Below, piece by piece: positions 47,363 through 58,899 of a stretch of 64,000 bases of DNA (position 1 is the first letter of the stretch; every line of letters begins with the position of its first letter). Source of the stretch: Sindora glabra (Eukaryota; Streptophyta; Magnoliopsida; Fabales; Fabaceae); assembly GCA_020226215.1 (NCBI GenBank), contig CM035233.1, positions 11,594,001-11,658,000 on the forward strand, written 5' to 3'. The notes beneath the pieces are model-generated. The model was given only the letters and a program-made list of their open reading frames with translations. It was not told where the DNA came from and made no database searches. The position numbers were made by a program, and so were the translations under genes.

Positions 47363-48597
47363 TTAAACATTTCCAAATTTGAAGTGAATAAAGTATAATT
47401 CATTCAATTACAAATGTTTTAGTGTGTGTATGAGTATACAAATGTATTGTATGTATGTCGTACAGGTTGATAAGGTTGATTCTCTCACATGAACAATCGC
47501 CTCTAACGCTCATGAGGAGTAGGTAGAGATGAGACATGTGTTCACCAATACAACAGTAAAAAATATTTTTTTTTTGGTAGAGAAGTAACACAAAGTAAAA
47601 TGTGTCGCCTCAACAAAGAGACAAAAAGTAAGGTCGAGATGAGATCTGAAAAACAAAATATGGATCGACTTGTGGTAAAAAAATGTTTTTTTTTTTGTAG
47701 AGAAGTAACACAAAGTAAAATGTGTCGCCTCCACAAAGAGACAAAAAGTAAGGTCGAGATGAGATCCGAGAAACAAAATATGGATCGACTTGTGGATTAT
47801 CCCACTTTCCATAATACCTATAACCAGGCAACGAATTCTTCAAAGTTTGACATAAAAAATGAGTCGAGTGAAGTGGAAGAATTCAAGTTAGGTATTGTGT
47901 GTACCTGAACTAAAGTTTGTACGGTGTCACTAATAAAAATCAACATACACCTTTATGCTAAAAGGAAAACATCGTAGCATGTGATTCATACGACATGTGT
48001 AAAAGAACCGCAAACGGGAAGCAAGTGAAAGATCCTTGGTTCATTGTTGTGTGAGTCCTAGAAAAAAAAATTCTTTTCATGGATACCCTTTGACTATGAT
48101 GACATCATGGAAAGATGATACAGTGCTTGCTACCTTAGTATGCATCTTATGATCATGATATAAACGGTCTAAGAGATAAAATACTAGGAAAGTAGCTATT
48201 TTCAAATTAAAATGATATGCGGACGAAAGAAAGATTTCCCAACATATACATAGTTATGCTAGTATCTGAGACATGTCCATTATGAAATTAATTTAGGTAA
48301 CTTCATAAGTGTGGATACTATGCATATGTAAATAGTAATCTGAGCTTACATTAAAGCTCGTGAGGGATTAGATTTACAAGTGGAAAGTGTATATGGGATA
48401 ATCTAGGGCATCCAAGGCATAATATAAACAAATGAAAGATAGGGTTGTTTTGTGCTAATCCTATCAGGATTTCTAGTGCAAGAACACCTAAGAAGACATC
48501 ATGCTCATGCGGTTACAATGATGCACCAAGTATGAAAACCCAAAAGAGAGATGAAGGTTATACGATGTGACTCATCCCATTATGTGCGAGTGGGAGA
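47363..48597 (+). other. Copia-2 3' internal region and polypurine tract
   Basis: About 1.2 kb lies between the pol stop and the 3' LTR, with no coding remnant other than the tandem duplication described separately. The polypurine-like tract gagtgggaga (48588-48597) directly precedes the 3' LTR and would prime plus-strand DNA synthesis. Confidence 0.7.
47556..47795 (+). repeat. 120-bp tandem duplication in Copia-2 3' region
   Basis: Two copies with an exact period of 120: gtagagaagtaacacaaagt at 47577 and 47697, through tatggatcgacttgtgg. They differ at only a few positions plus T-run length. Each copy begins with an aaaaatnttttttttt tract, a probable slippage or template-switch site. Confidence 0.9.
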
Positions 48598-49018
48598 TGT
48601 AAAGTGTAGCTGTGGGATACACCCATAATGGGGGACCCACATCTTATATTTATTATTAATTATATTTAGATTTAGAGGTGGTTATTCTGATAACCACCTC
48701 CCCCCTATTTTTGAATATGAGATAAAACTACTAGAGCAGTTACTGAGCCATGTATCAGAAAAGAAAAAAATTGCTGAGATAATTTTAAGACATTCCATTA
48801 GAAAGTTTTTTGTTTTCCCTTCTGCAATTTTCTCTCTCTCTCTTTGAGTTCTCTGTACGAACCAATTTGGTGGTGAAATCATCGGGAAAAAGGAAGCAAG
48901 AGTTCATTATGATTCTTGTGTACCCGTGTGAATCAGAGTGTATACAGTGGAAGTCAATGTCACCTACGATCATCAAGTAAGTATTCCGCAATTTAATTCA
49001 TCGTATGAATTTCCTTCA
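48598..49018 (+). repeat. Copia-2 3' LTR
   Basis: Starts tgtaaagtgtagctgtggg and ends gaatttccttca. It aligns with the 5' LTR over its full length with scattered transitions and a few one- or two-base indels. Confidence 0.92.
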
Positions 49019-49023
49019 ATAGG

Positions 49024-50620
49024 CTTATTAATAATTAATAAATATTTTAAAAATTAACTATTTTGAGGAAAATTAAGTTAAGCCGAGTTCAATATTATTA
49101 AATATAACTCAAGTTAATCAAACTCAAATTAATGATAATATTTTGTTTTAAACTCCTTTCAACAAAAAATTGTAAAATTCAAAATTTGGCTCTTATTGAA
49201 TCAACAAAAATTGCAAGTTCAAAACTTATTTGAGTTTCATTTAATTCTAAAATAAATATAGACATCACTGTAATAATTATAAATTGATTATTTTAATAAT
49301 TATAATCTAATAAAATATTAATAATATAAGTTACAATTAAGAGAATGAAGAAGTATATAAAATTTCCTTCCAAATATTATATATATAGGCTTTTCAAACT
49401 CTTTTTAAAATTTATGGAAAATTTTAGTCTAAATATTATATATTTTTATATTGTATAATTTAACATACAAAAAATAGAGGTCAGCATGGTGGATGTATAC
49501 GATAGACTTTCGAAAATATGACCTATCTTATTTTATAAAACATGCCAAAAATTTGACCCAAAACTATTCTACTTTTCAAATAAACTGTTAAGTTAGGTAA
49601 AAAATATAGGCCTACTTCCACCCTTCAGTTAATGAATTTATGTTTCATTCAAATAAATAATAATTAATGTCAAAGTTTATCAGATATTTTATATATACGT
49701 ATTTATCTTATTCAACTAATTAATAATCACATATACACAACTATAAGAAATAATTTTGTTTTATTTCTTTGCTCACACAAAATTGTATTTACCCCGCTAT
49801 TTGGCGGCTTTTTCAAAAACATTATTAAAAGTTAATCATAAATGTCACCATATTCAGATATGCCAACACTATTATTTCATTTTATGATTTTGTCCTAATT
49901 AGTATTCTCCTATAGGTATAATATGTCATTGTTAAACATGTTCGATAATTGAGTATCAATTCTCAATTTTTATAATTTTTTAATGTATTTAAAAGTTTAA
50001 AAGTTATTTTTTTAATGCATATAGATCTTGTGAAATTAATAAATGAACAGTAAAATTGAAATATGTACTTCAAATTATGTTTTGGTCTAATTATGTATTT
50101 CAAATCTATTTAAGATAATTTAATTAAATTAATTTTTTTTAAGTATATACATTATTGTGCAATATGACAATAAATAAGAGATAAAATAATTTTGTATAAA
50201 TATTCATCTTATTCAATAATAGATAATAGATCAAATATAGTAAAGTATATTATCTTATCTTATACAATAATATATTATACTATTCAATCTTCTTTATATA
50301 TTATATATTATAATAATATACAGTATGTTAAACAAAACTTTAAACTAATTGAGACTTTTATGAGAGACTAAAGCTCTGTAAGCATCTCTATTAAAAATTT
50401 TAATAGTATTAAATTACTAAATAGTATTGCACTTTTTTTAAAGTCAAAGTGTAAATTTACTTCAGATAAAACTAAGGAATTGAAATTAAAATTTTAGTAA
50501 AAATTGAAAATCAAAAATGCATTTTTATTTAAAATTAAAAAAACTATATAAAAAAATTATATGACATAAATTAATATGCGATAAAATAAGTATTTATATT
50601 AGGAAATGTTCTAAAAAATT
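49024..50620. repeat. Intron 1 remainder with old repeats
   Basis: About 49024-49620 continues the repeat broken by Copia-2; its right end gcctacttccacccttc is related in inverted orientation to gatggaaggagcttatatt at about 40650. Within it, 49100-49340 is an inverted relative of 34050-34250. The rest is AT-rich and carries no gene I can see. Confidence 0.5.
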
Positions 50621-50665
50621 ACTTCTACCAACTACAAGCATTCAAATTGACGATGTAAGAGATAC

Positions 50666-51005
50666 CTGATTCGTCAGCAGATATATTTGAGGGTGATTTG
50701 TACGCGTCAGCCAACTTGTCCCAGGCAGCTTTGGCGGAGGTAAGATCGGAAATAAGATGAGTTGCCTCATCTCCACATGATATCCAAATTGTATGAAAAG
50801 CCAATTTGTTCTTTCCTTTCCAATTTACATCACTTTCGGCAGCAACAATTTCCGAATTGGATGGCCTCGTGTTATCACTTTCAACAACACCCCAAAGATC
50901 CTTACCCTTTAGATATTCTTTCATACAATCACTCCATTCTTCGTAGTTTTCCTTGTTTAGAAATTTCCTCACAATCACGACCCCTGTCAAGGAGTTTGCA
51001 GCCAT
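50666..51005 (-). CDS. Exon 1: DUF4219/UBN2 copia-gag-like domain
   Basis: The exon starts ATGGCTGC at 51005 and reads VVIVRKFLNKENYEEWSDC, then MKEYLKGKDLWGVVES, WKGKNKLAFHTIWISCGDEA and SAKAAWDKLADAYKSP. This is the gag-polypeptide-like module that forms exon 1 of many plant ankyrin/PGG genes. The donor is TCAG|gtatct at 50665-50666, leaving phase 1, which fits the exon 2 acceptor. It is intact, unlike the two orphan copies. What else it could be: the solitary first exon of a lost gene, which would leave 29-36 kb without its start. Confidence 0.75.
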
Positions 51006-52069
51006 TTTACGTTTCAGTTGCTAACAAATAATCAAACAACAAAAGAAACTGCGGTGATAGATATTTAAGTTCAGACGTTTGGCTTAAAATAAAAAAAAAA
51101 AGAAAAGAAAAAACAAAGGAATTAGTTGAAGACGGTTTAGAAACTTGATAGTAAGAGTTGGAGGAGGAGAAATCCTTATGTACTCTACGCATAACATATA
51201 TTTTTACTTCCATAATTTTCAATGCTTGAAAATTGAAAATCACAATTTTCATTAAGCTATTGCCATTTTTTTAATGGATTAAAACAAGGTAGCATATTAC
51301 AATTACAGTATAGATGATTGTCATGAAGTATATTAGTACTAGTAGCCCTATCCTATATCACAGTAGCATGCATATCATCTGGTTTTTGGTACTGAATTGT
51401 GTCGCAAGGAGTTATATATTAATTTCATAAAAAGTATTTCAATCTTTCTTGAAATATTGAAAACTTATACAAATATTCCTCTCTATTCATTATGCTTTTC
51501 CCTAATTTAGTATTTTCCGCTCTTTATATATTAATTCTGCCGGTATTGCGCAGGTAAAGGGTACTTTTGACCAAAAGTGCCAACTTTGCGCCCTTTTTTC
51601 ACTATATAAACATATAGCCCTTTTTTAAGAGGTGTTGTTTTGCCTCTTGTTATTATGTTTTGAGACGGACATCTTATTTATAAACAAAATGTTAATTTAA
51701 TAAAAAAATATGATAGTTTCATGAGGATTTTATTTATCAATAGACAAGAGTTGGAATCTAAAAAAATAATCCTTATTTAAAAAAAAGAAATATGTAAATA
51801 TTTTAATATCTGAATTAGTTTCCTCACTTCATATCTCACCAAAAATTGTCATTTTATTTGTAATTGTAGCCGCATTGGGTTAGATTTATGTTATATGTTT
51901 TTCTATAGTTTAATTTCTAAATTAATGACATGTTACACTTTTTTTAATATGATAAGCACTGAAAATACTTTTTTAATTTTGAACTATTTTATTTGTTTGC
52001 CCTCCTTCCCAAATATCATGTTTTGCTAATCTATGTTAAAAGACTTGATTTAGGGGAAATAATTCTTCC
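51006..52069. other. Upstream of exon 1; promoter region
   Basis: The bases just before the ATG on the minus strand (ttgttagcaactgaaacgtaaa) resemble those before the other two copies of this exon (aagtggaacgtaac and aagtggaacgt), so the 5' UTR is conserved. A weak TATA-like ttaaatat lies about 55-60 bases upstream. Beyond that I see AT-rich DNA only. Confidence 0.45.
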
Positions 52070-55000
52070 ACAGCAGTGAAAGACTGCTTCCACGGAAGGT
52101 TGATGCAAAGAACATAAATGTCGTTAACAGAGTTGGCTTTAATAAATGCTAACATTGCCTTTTTATGAGCGATGCTTTTTAGCAAGCTGGTGCATGATAA
52201 ATTATTGTTAAACTATTTTATTATCTGGATTTCAATTAAAGGTTTAATGTTTTTGTTTATTCGATAATAAATAAAAATATATGTACTTGATTAAAAAGTT
52301 TTAATTAGAAAACAAATTTCCCTTTTTATATTGTGTTGAATATATTTCATCATAATAAATCTAATACTAATAAATTTTAGTAATATTTGATACGGTCGAA
52401 AGAAAATCAAAATTATACAAAAAAAGAGAAGGTATTCAAAGTTTAAGTGGGTATTCTTTCTCCTGTTCTAAAGAAAGTTGCACCAAAGGTAAAGTAGGTG
52501 GGTGATTTCTTGTATGAAATTATTAAATTCAAAATAAATCATTGAATTAGTCCTGAAATTTCTATAAATTACATTAGATTTTTTTAAAAATTTTATTTTA
52601 CTTCATATAAAAATATAAATATCTAATTTCTACATTCAATATAATTTAAAAAAATTATTATATCAATATTTTTTAACAGAATTATAATTAGTTGATATAA
52701 AATAATTTTTAAAAAAAATAGATTTAGTCTCCATATTTTTAAAGATCAGCTCTTAATTTCATTTTTCATGTTTTGTTTTCTCATTTCAAAAATTAGATTT
52801 CATCTGTTTTGTTGAAACATATTATCATATTGGTAGAGGGTTAGGTCAATAACGTGTCACATTTGTAAGAAAATATTCTTTACTTATATATAAATAAATG
52901 AATAATATTTCAACTATGGGAAATTCTCACTTACATAAAATGTATCACTTTAAGGTATTGAAAATAATTTTTAAGTACTTAATTATATACAAGTTTGAAT
53001 TCAGCACAATAATTGTAGTTATAATTATTATATTTAATCATTCAAAGGTGTGGGCTCCTATATTTTCATAGACCTTACTCTCAATTGTTGTATGTGACCA
53101 TTAATTAATGTGTTATCTATGGAAATACAAAGGCTTACACATTTCAATGATCAGATGCAACAACTACAACAATTTCTAAATTGGATCCAAACTCATAAGT
53201 AGTTTGATATTTAAAAAATTATTTTAATTATATTGATATAGTATATTTCATTTACATAAGAATTTCTCATCACCTATATACCTTAATAAAAAAATTATGA
53301 TATTTAGTGTCATAATAATAAATGAAAATAACTTTTTCTTTAAAATAAAGAATATCAATTTTTACTATATTCTTTATATTAATAATAAACAAATAAAATA
53401 TTTTTATTATTTTAGTATTTTATATTCACAAAATTACATACATGAACTCAGTTTTTTTTGGTAAATTACTCTCTCCTTTCCTAGAGTAAATACACCGGCA
53501 TCCCTCTAATTTTAAAAAATATCATAAATGTCCCTTAAATTATGTAATTTTGTTACAGACCTCTTCCTTGTTAGCAATATCCGTTAGTCAATCTAACAGA
53601 AACAGGTTTTTACAGTTTCTTAAAATTTTTCTCCTATTTTTTAAGACCATTTTATCCTTATAAAGAATATTGTAATAAATAACTAAATTTACTATATAAT
53701 ACATTACAAATAAGGCATAACCACTATATTTTATTGTTTAAAATACAACTGATTAAAAAAACTAATATTATGTGATAATTAATTACATTATTCTATTTTA
53801 ATTAATTAAAATTTAAAATAAAAATTGATATAATATACTATATCAGTTTCAATTACAAAATTACAAAATATTATTTACTATTGTAAAATAATCATTTTCA
53901 CTCTTTTATTTCTAATTATATTTTTAAAAAATAATTATAACAAAATAAATTTTATAATTTCAATTAAGTAAATTTCATTTATCTCCCTTAAGATTTAGAT
54001 ATAATTCATTGACCTCCTCTCTATATTCAAAAATTCATTACAACTCCACTAATAGTCAGACGTTAGTTCCATTTTTTTGGTCAACTTTGTCCTTTAAGTG
54101 CCTTAATCCCATAAATTTTTGCAAAAATGCTATTTAAATTAATAAAATTAATTAAAAATATTCCTTTAAAGATAATGTATTAGATAATACTATGATGTTT
54201 ATTTTAAAAATATTTGAGATTTCTTTTGTATGTTACAAATACAAAAAAGAATCTTTATTAACAAAAATTGCATTGCAAAGACCTTACAATTTTTTTATTA
54301 AAAAAGTTATATTATCTTAAAGATTTCATAAAATTTATATTTATATTTTCAATGTTTTATCATATCAAAGATCAATAAATGACTTTTTCTTTTCTTGTGA
54401 CTAAAAACTGTAAAAAAGGAAGGGTTTCTCCAAGGATAAGACATCAATAACATATTAGAACTACCAATAAAAGTTTATTTATAAGTTATTGTCAAGCCCA
54501 ATTGAATCGAAAGTAAGGGATTCAACCAATTCTTAAATGGTAGAGGATCCTCCTAAAGAGGGTTGCCCATCAAATGAGACTACTATTATTAAGTGGGTTC
54601 AAACATGTGACTAAAGGAAGTCATAATAATTTTATTCGAATTTTATTCCATATTTATTTTAATTATTAAATAATTATTTAGTTTATTTTATAATAAAATT
54701 TATATTTTTAAATCTTATAAAATGTTGCTTAATGTATATTAAGTGAACTCTATTTTTAATTAAAAAACTTATTTTTAATTAGTAATTCATCTATACTAAA
54801 TTAATAAAATTCTTAGACTTCATTTATTGTCAACCAAATAAACAACTCTCTTACATTGAATTTATGCCTAGGACATCTTATTTTTTTTCCATTTTTAATT
54901 CTTTTTTCTCTGTTTTTCTTTCCTTTTCAAACCTTCAAAATAGTTACTAAAATAATTTAATAAATTAAGACATTAAAAATGTTAATTCTAATGTTGTGAG

Positions 55001-56222
55001 TGTTAATCACCCATATTTATTTTAACTATTAAATAATTATTTAGTTTTCTTTATAAAAAATATGTATCTTTAAATTTTATTAAATGTTGAAACTTCAGAA
55101 GCTTAATTCTTAGAATTTATTATTATATTTTGAACTCTATTTTATCATATTAGATACTAAATGTATATTAAGTGAACCCTATTTTTAATGAAAAAATCTA
55201 ACACTCATTTTTAATTATTAATACATCTGTATTAAATTAATAGAATCTTTATACTTAATTGATTGTGAACTTGGTGAACTTTCTCACATTAAATTCTTAA
55301 ATGAATTAAAGTATCAATTCGTTTATAACACTAACCAAATCCATTTATTATTCTTCTCAAACAAATCAATCTAATTATAATCTAAATTTATATAAACTCA
55401 ATCTAAATTTATATCAAATTTTAATATTTATATTTAATTATGATCATGTCAAAAATTACTATCCTTAAATTGGTTACTTTTGTATTCGAAACCTCTCGCA
55501 TCTCCTTCTATGTTGTCTTCTCACTGGGTCCCCTTTCTCAATTCTATCACTTTAATTTTGATCTTTTCCTCTCAACTCTAGACACTAATCTCAAATTCTC
55601 CTTCCAACCTCAAAGCTCCATGCCTCTGTCTTCATACTTTCTTCTTTCCCAACATCGGTCAGAGCTCGCTATCCATTACTGTCTAGCCCTTATGCCGCCG
55701 CTGTTTTGGAACTGCCTTTGACGGTACCACTTCACGCAGACCGCAGCCTTGTAACTACTTTTGCTTCCATCATTTTGATTTGAGAAGCCAAAGAAATCTT
55801 TTCCAACCAAAAATGGCTTCTGTGCAAGTAGAAGTAATAAGGTATTATTGACACACAATTTCTAAGCTTACACAGCGCCATTCTCTTTGTCGGAAGGGGT
55901 ATTTGGCATTTTTCAAACAAAAGGGGATGGGAATGTATTTATTCTCAATCTCAGGGGGAGAGTAATTTACTCTTTTTTTTAAAAAAAATTCATATATGCT
56001 TAAATTTAAGTCATATTTTCTTAACTTATGAAGCTAAAAAAAATTCATTAGAGAAATTTGCATGGTCTCGGAAAGAAACAAAAAAAAGAACACGATATTA
56101 TTTTAGGCTCACCCTAAAATAGCACAACTCGTTTAAAAACAAATCTTTGCATTTAAGTGATGGAGACATTTTTGTCTTTTATTTGATAAACTTTCGTGGA
56201 AGCAGCGTTTTACTTCCTGTGA
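52070..56222. mobile_element. Possible outer TIR element enclosing another
   Basis: cagcagtgaaagactgcttccacgg ... acataaatgtcg (52070-52123) and the reverse complement of 56164-56222 (caggaagtaaaacgctgcttccacg ... acaaaaatgtc) are related inverted repeats about 4.1 kb apart. The two copies also carry a gatttaggg motif just outside, but in opposite relative orientation. No transposase seen. A second TIR pair lies inside at 53461-55970. Confidence 0.4.
53461..55970. mobile_element. TIR element (about 2.5 kb) with GC-richer cargo
   Basis: The left end gtaaattactctctccttt and the reverse complement of the right end gtaaattactctccccct match. They continue related for about 80 bases (taaatacaccggcatccctc / taaatacattcccatcccc, then aaatgtccctta / aaataccccttcc). 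The interior is AT-rich except for about 55450-55870, which is clearly more GC-rich and looks like exon or 5'-UTR sequence. No transposase recognised. The ends have the look of non-autonomous elements that can pick up host sequence. No clean target duplication because of flanking T runs. Confidence 0.55.
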
Positions 56223-57780
56223 CAAGATAGCTGCTTGATTTAGGGCAAAACGCCTGCAAGTTACTACAAATATTATGATATAATCAATATTTAACTTTTA
56301 AAAAATATAAAAAAAATTTCTAAATAGAGTTAAAAAATTAAATTTAGAATTTAATTAGTAAAATTTATTGTTTTCGATCACTAATATTTTAGAATCGTTC
56401 TCATTTGTCAACAATTTTAAGAAATTAAACAAAGTGGGTTCCAAAAAATCCTTGATGATAAATTGGATGTATATGGATATTGAAATTTTGGATAAAGATC
56501 GATATTAAAACTCATAAAAAAAACCTAGAAAAATTTTGATTTGCATACAAGAACAAATAAATTATTTCAATCTTAATCTTACACCATACTCTTCTCGTTG
56601 TGATTTCCATTGAAACAAGTAATGATTTTAATTTTTATATGTTCGAATTTATTGTTAGAGAGTAATGTTTGAACTTTGGGATATAGTACTAGTATACTAG
56701 TACTTATTTTTGTTTATATATGATCCTTTTGGTTAAATACTTAGAGGCAAGTTGATTCATCGGAGGAGAAAGAAAAAGGAATTAACAAAGGAAAAAGAGG
56801 AGAAAAGAAAATAAAAACCCCATAATTATACATTTTGTTTGGTTTGAATAAGAAAGAGAATTAAATTATCTTAATACACTTTATCAATAATTGTTATATT
56901 GAAAAATAATTTAATAATATTTAATATTAATTATTAATATTTCATCAGTATTGTTTCAACAATTACTATTATCATTTATTTATTATTTTTAATAATTATA
57001 ATTATTATTTTATTATTAACATTTCATTACTATTATTTTTAATTTTAATTTTATTATTTCTATTTATTTATTATTTTTATTATAATAATCATCATCATTA
57101 TTATATTTAAAATGATAAATTTAAAATTTAGAATAAAAGCATTCGATTCCCTAAGGAATTGGGGCATTTGGACTAATTTCATTAAGTGAAAATAAGGAAA
57201 ATGAATAAATTATTTTAAACCAAATATAAACAAAAAGAATGAAAATTTATTATTGCCTTTTTCTTTCCTAATTACCTTTAACCAAACGGCCTATGGGGAC
57301 TTGAAGCTATAGTTACCATTGAACCTTATGATTGGCTATCTTATTTATTGGCTTTCTTTTTTTTTTTTTTTAAAGAATTGAACATCTAGCAGAAATTTTT
57401 ATATGTTCCAATTATATCACACGTCTTTAATTATGATTGATGCATGGGGGATATTTGTTAATTCTGCAGATTCATACAAATTAAAAATATGATTTTTTTA
57501 ATTTTTAATATCTTAAAAATTACAAAAGTTAATAAATGTTCTTCATACTTTAGCTACGACTAAAAACATATGGAATAATTAAAATATACAAGAATTTCTC
57601 ACTTAAATAGCAGTATTTATAGAATTGTGTGCGCGAGAGGGGAGGTTTTCCCAAAAATGAAAATGAAGAGTATTAGTATTAAGTGCTCTGGAATAACACT
57701 TCGGACAAAGATGTGTGTATGATCTTAATCATAAAAAATCTGCAATGCAAGGTTGACAAAAAGATGGATTATAATAAAAT
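56223..57780. other. AT-rich intergenic DNA
   Basis: No gene seen. tttgtttggtttgaataagaaa (about 56837) and the reverse complement of ttaccaaacgg-like text near 57290 (cctttaaccaaacggccta) may be the worn ends of another MITE with an att/tta-rich interior (56900-57100), but this is weak. Confidence 0.4.
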
Positions 57781-57791
57781 AAAACACACAC

Positions 57792-58106
57792 CAGAGTTAT
57801 AGGCGTTGGCCAACGTGTTCCAACTCTCTCTGGCTGAATCTTCCGCCAACGAAAAATCCTGAATAAGATTTTTAGCCTCCCTTCCACATGATGTCAGAAT
57901 TGCATCAAATGCCTCAGCATTTTCTGTTTCTGCACATTAATTTCTGGATCTGAACTTGTATCACTTTCTGATTGAGATGGGTTTACAACATCCCAAAGAT
58001 CCTGAGCCAATAGATAGTTTTTCAGGCAAAGACTCCATTCTGGGTAATTTTGCTTGTTTAGAAGCTCCTTCACAATCGTAGCTCCTGCCCCAGAGTTTGA
58101 GGCCAT
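57792..58106 (-). pseudogene. Orphan first exon of a DUF4219/UBN2-ankyrin family gene, frameshifted
   Basis: From ATG at 58106 the minus strand reads MASNSGAGATIVKELLNKQ, then YPEWSLCLKNYLLAQDLWDV; after a one-base frameshift near 57930 it continues NAEAFDAILTSCGREAKNLI and SWNTLANAYNSG. The donor-like CTCTG|gtgtgt ends it in phase 1, as in the intact copy at 50666-51005. No ankyrin or PGG exon lies between it and the next gene copy at 51 kb, so it seems to be a solitary, broken first exon. Confidence 0.8.
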
Positions 58107-58218
58107 GTTACGTTCCACTTGCTGAGAAATAAGCAGACAACAGAGAAAATGAAGGAGAGCACACGAGTGCGTGTTTGAGAGTGTGTGTATCTGCCTTCTA
58201 CTGGGGGCAATTATATAG
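58107..58218 (-). promoter_or_regulatory. Putative TATA box and 5' UTR of the orphan exon
   Basis: On the minus strand ctatataattgcc (TATA box about 58211-58217) stands about 105 bases before the ATG. A pyrimidine- and CA-rich leader follows (acacacactctcaaacacgc), ending in cagcaagtggaacgtaac directly before the start. The layout is that of a normal plant core promoter and 5' UTR, so transcription of the broken exon is possible. Confidence 0.55.
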
Positions 58219-58899
58219 ACGATAAGGGGCGCATTGGTGAGCCGGCTCCACCGTGCCATCAAGGCTCTAGCCATGTATATTTGTGCAAATTTTGTTTAAA
58301 CAGTTCTAATAAATTATTTGACAGACATAGTTTAAGAAGACTACAGAAGTTTTTATTTAAATAATTCTAATAAATTATTGTATGAAAGGTTAGCATACAA
58401 ATGAAAATTTTGAACTGGTGGGGGACACAGTGGATTTAAGGTTTAAATGTCAGATTTATTTTATACATTCTTAAATAGTTAAGTAGACTAGAATAGTTAA
58501 AATACATTATGCCTTTAGAGAAATTTTATCTTAAATTTTATAAGTAACTTTGAATTTTAATATCTAAACTTTTCTTTGACTTTTTTGAAGAATTGGTACT
58601 CGAACTTGAGTTTTTTTTATATGTCTAAACTATATAATGACTTGCCATAGTGGAAAAATAAGATTAATAAATGCTATCATTAAATTTAATACAAAATTGA
58701 TAGTTTCACCAATTTTAAAAATTTAGGGGATAAAGTGTAAAGTTTTAAATATCATGTATTAATTTTATTATTTAATCAATGTTTTGGATCATAAAGTATA
58801 ATATTTTAAAATTTATATATCATTTTTTTTACTCAGAAAATTTAAAGGAGTATATTGTATTTTCCTCTTTTATTTTTATGCCTTTTCGTACAATGAACT

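Larger units (their letters stand above)
40771..49018 (+). mobile_element. Copia-2: full-length, decayed Ty1/copia element
   Basis: Two LTRs (40771-41190 and 48598-49018), a primer-binding site, gag, zinc knuckle, protease, integrase, reverse transcriptase, RNase H and a polypurine tract are all present in Ty1/copia order. The flanking bases ataag (40766-40770) and atagg (49019-49023) are a 5-bp target duplication with one change. By eye the LTRs differ at about twenty or so positions, mostly transitions, so this insertion is younger than Copia-1. Few indels interrupt the frame; nearly all defects are stop codons. It lies antisense to the ankyrin/PGG gene, inside its first intron. Confidence 0.92.
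29152..51005 (-). pseudogene. Ankyrin-repeat/PGG membrane protein gene (ACD6/ITN1-like), six exons, one nonsense codon
   Basis: Proteins of this class carry ankyrin repeats on the cytosolic side and a C-terminal PGG domain with four membrane helices; known relatives act in defence, cell-death and salt-stress signalling. Six minus-strand exons are proposed: 50666-51005, 35573-36049, 35330-35479, 33091-33132, 30499-30953 and 29152-29766. All borders are GT/AG and all phases agree (1,1,1,1,0), totalling 2079 bases or about 692 residues, a usual family length. Intron lengths are about 14616, 93, 2197, 2137 and 732. An in-frame TGA at 30706-30708 would remove the PGG domain, so this copy is likely inactive unless the codon is a sequencing error. 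Linking exon 1 to the rest across the transposon-filled intron is inference, from phase and family architecture. Confidence 0.7.

Noticed and set aside
47510..47843. Minus-strand frames of 64-100 codons with a repeated LFVSLLRRHILLC-like phrase
   Set aside because: They result from the 120-bp tandem duplication in Copia-2; no independent evidence for coding.
40771..49018. Copia-2 as a potentially active element
   Set aside because: Many stops, frameshifts and lost integrase and RNase H catalytic residues make autonomous transposition impossible.
50666..51005. Exon 1 as a gag fragment of a retrotransposon
   Set aside because: It has no pol sequence downstream, has a splice donor in phase with exon 2, and matches the exon 1 type of ankyrin/PGG genes, as do two sister copies with similar 5' leaders.
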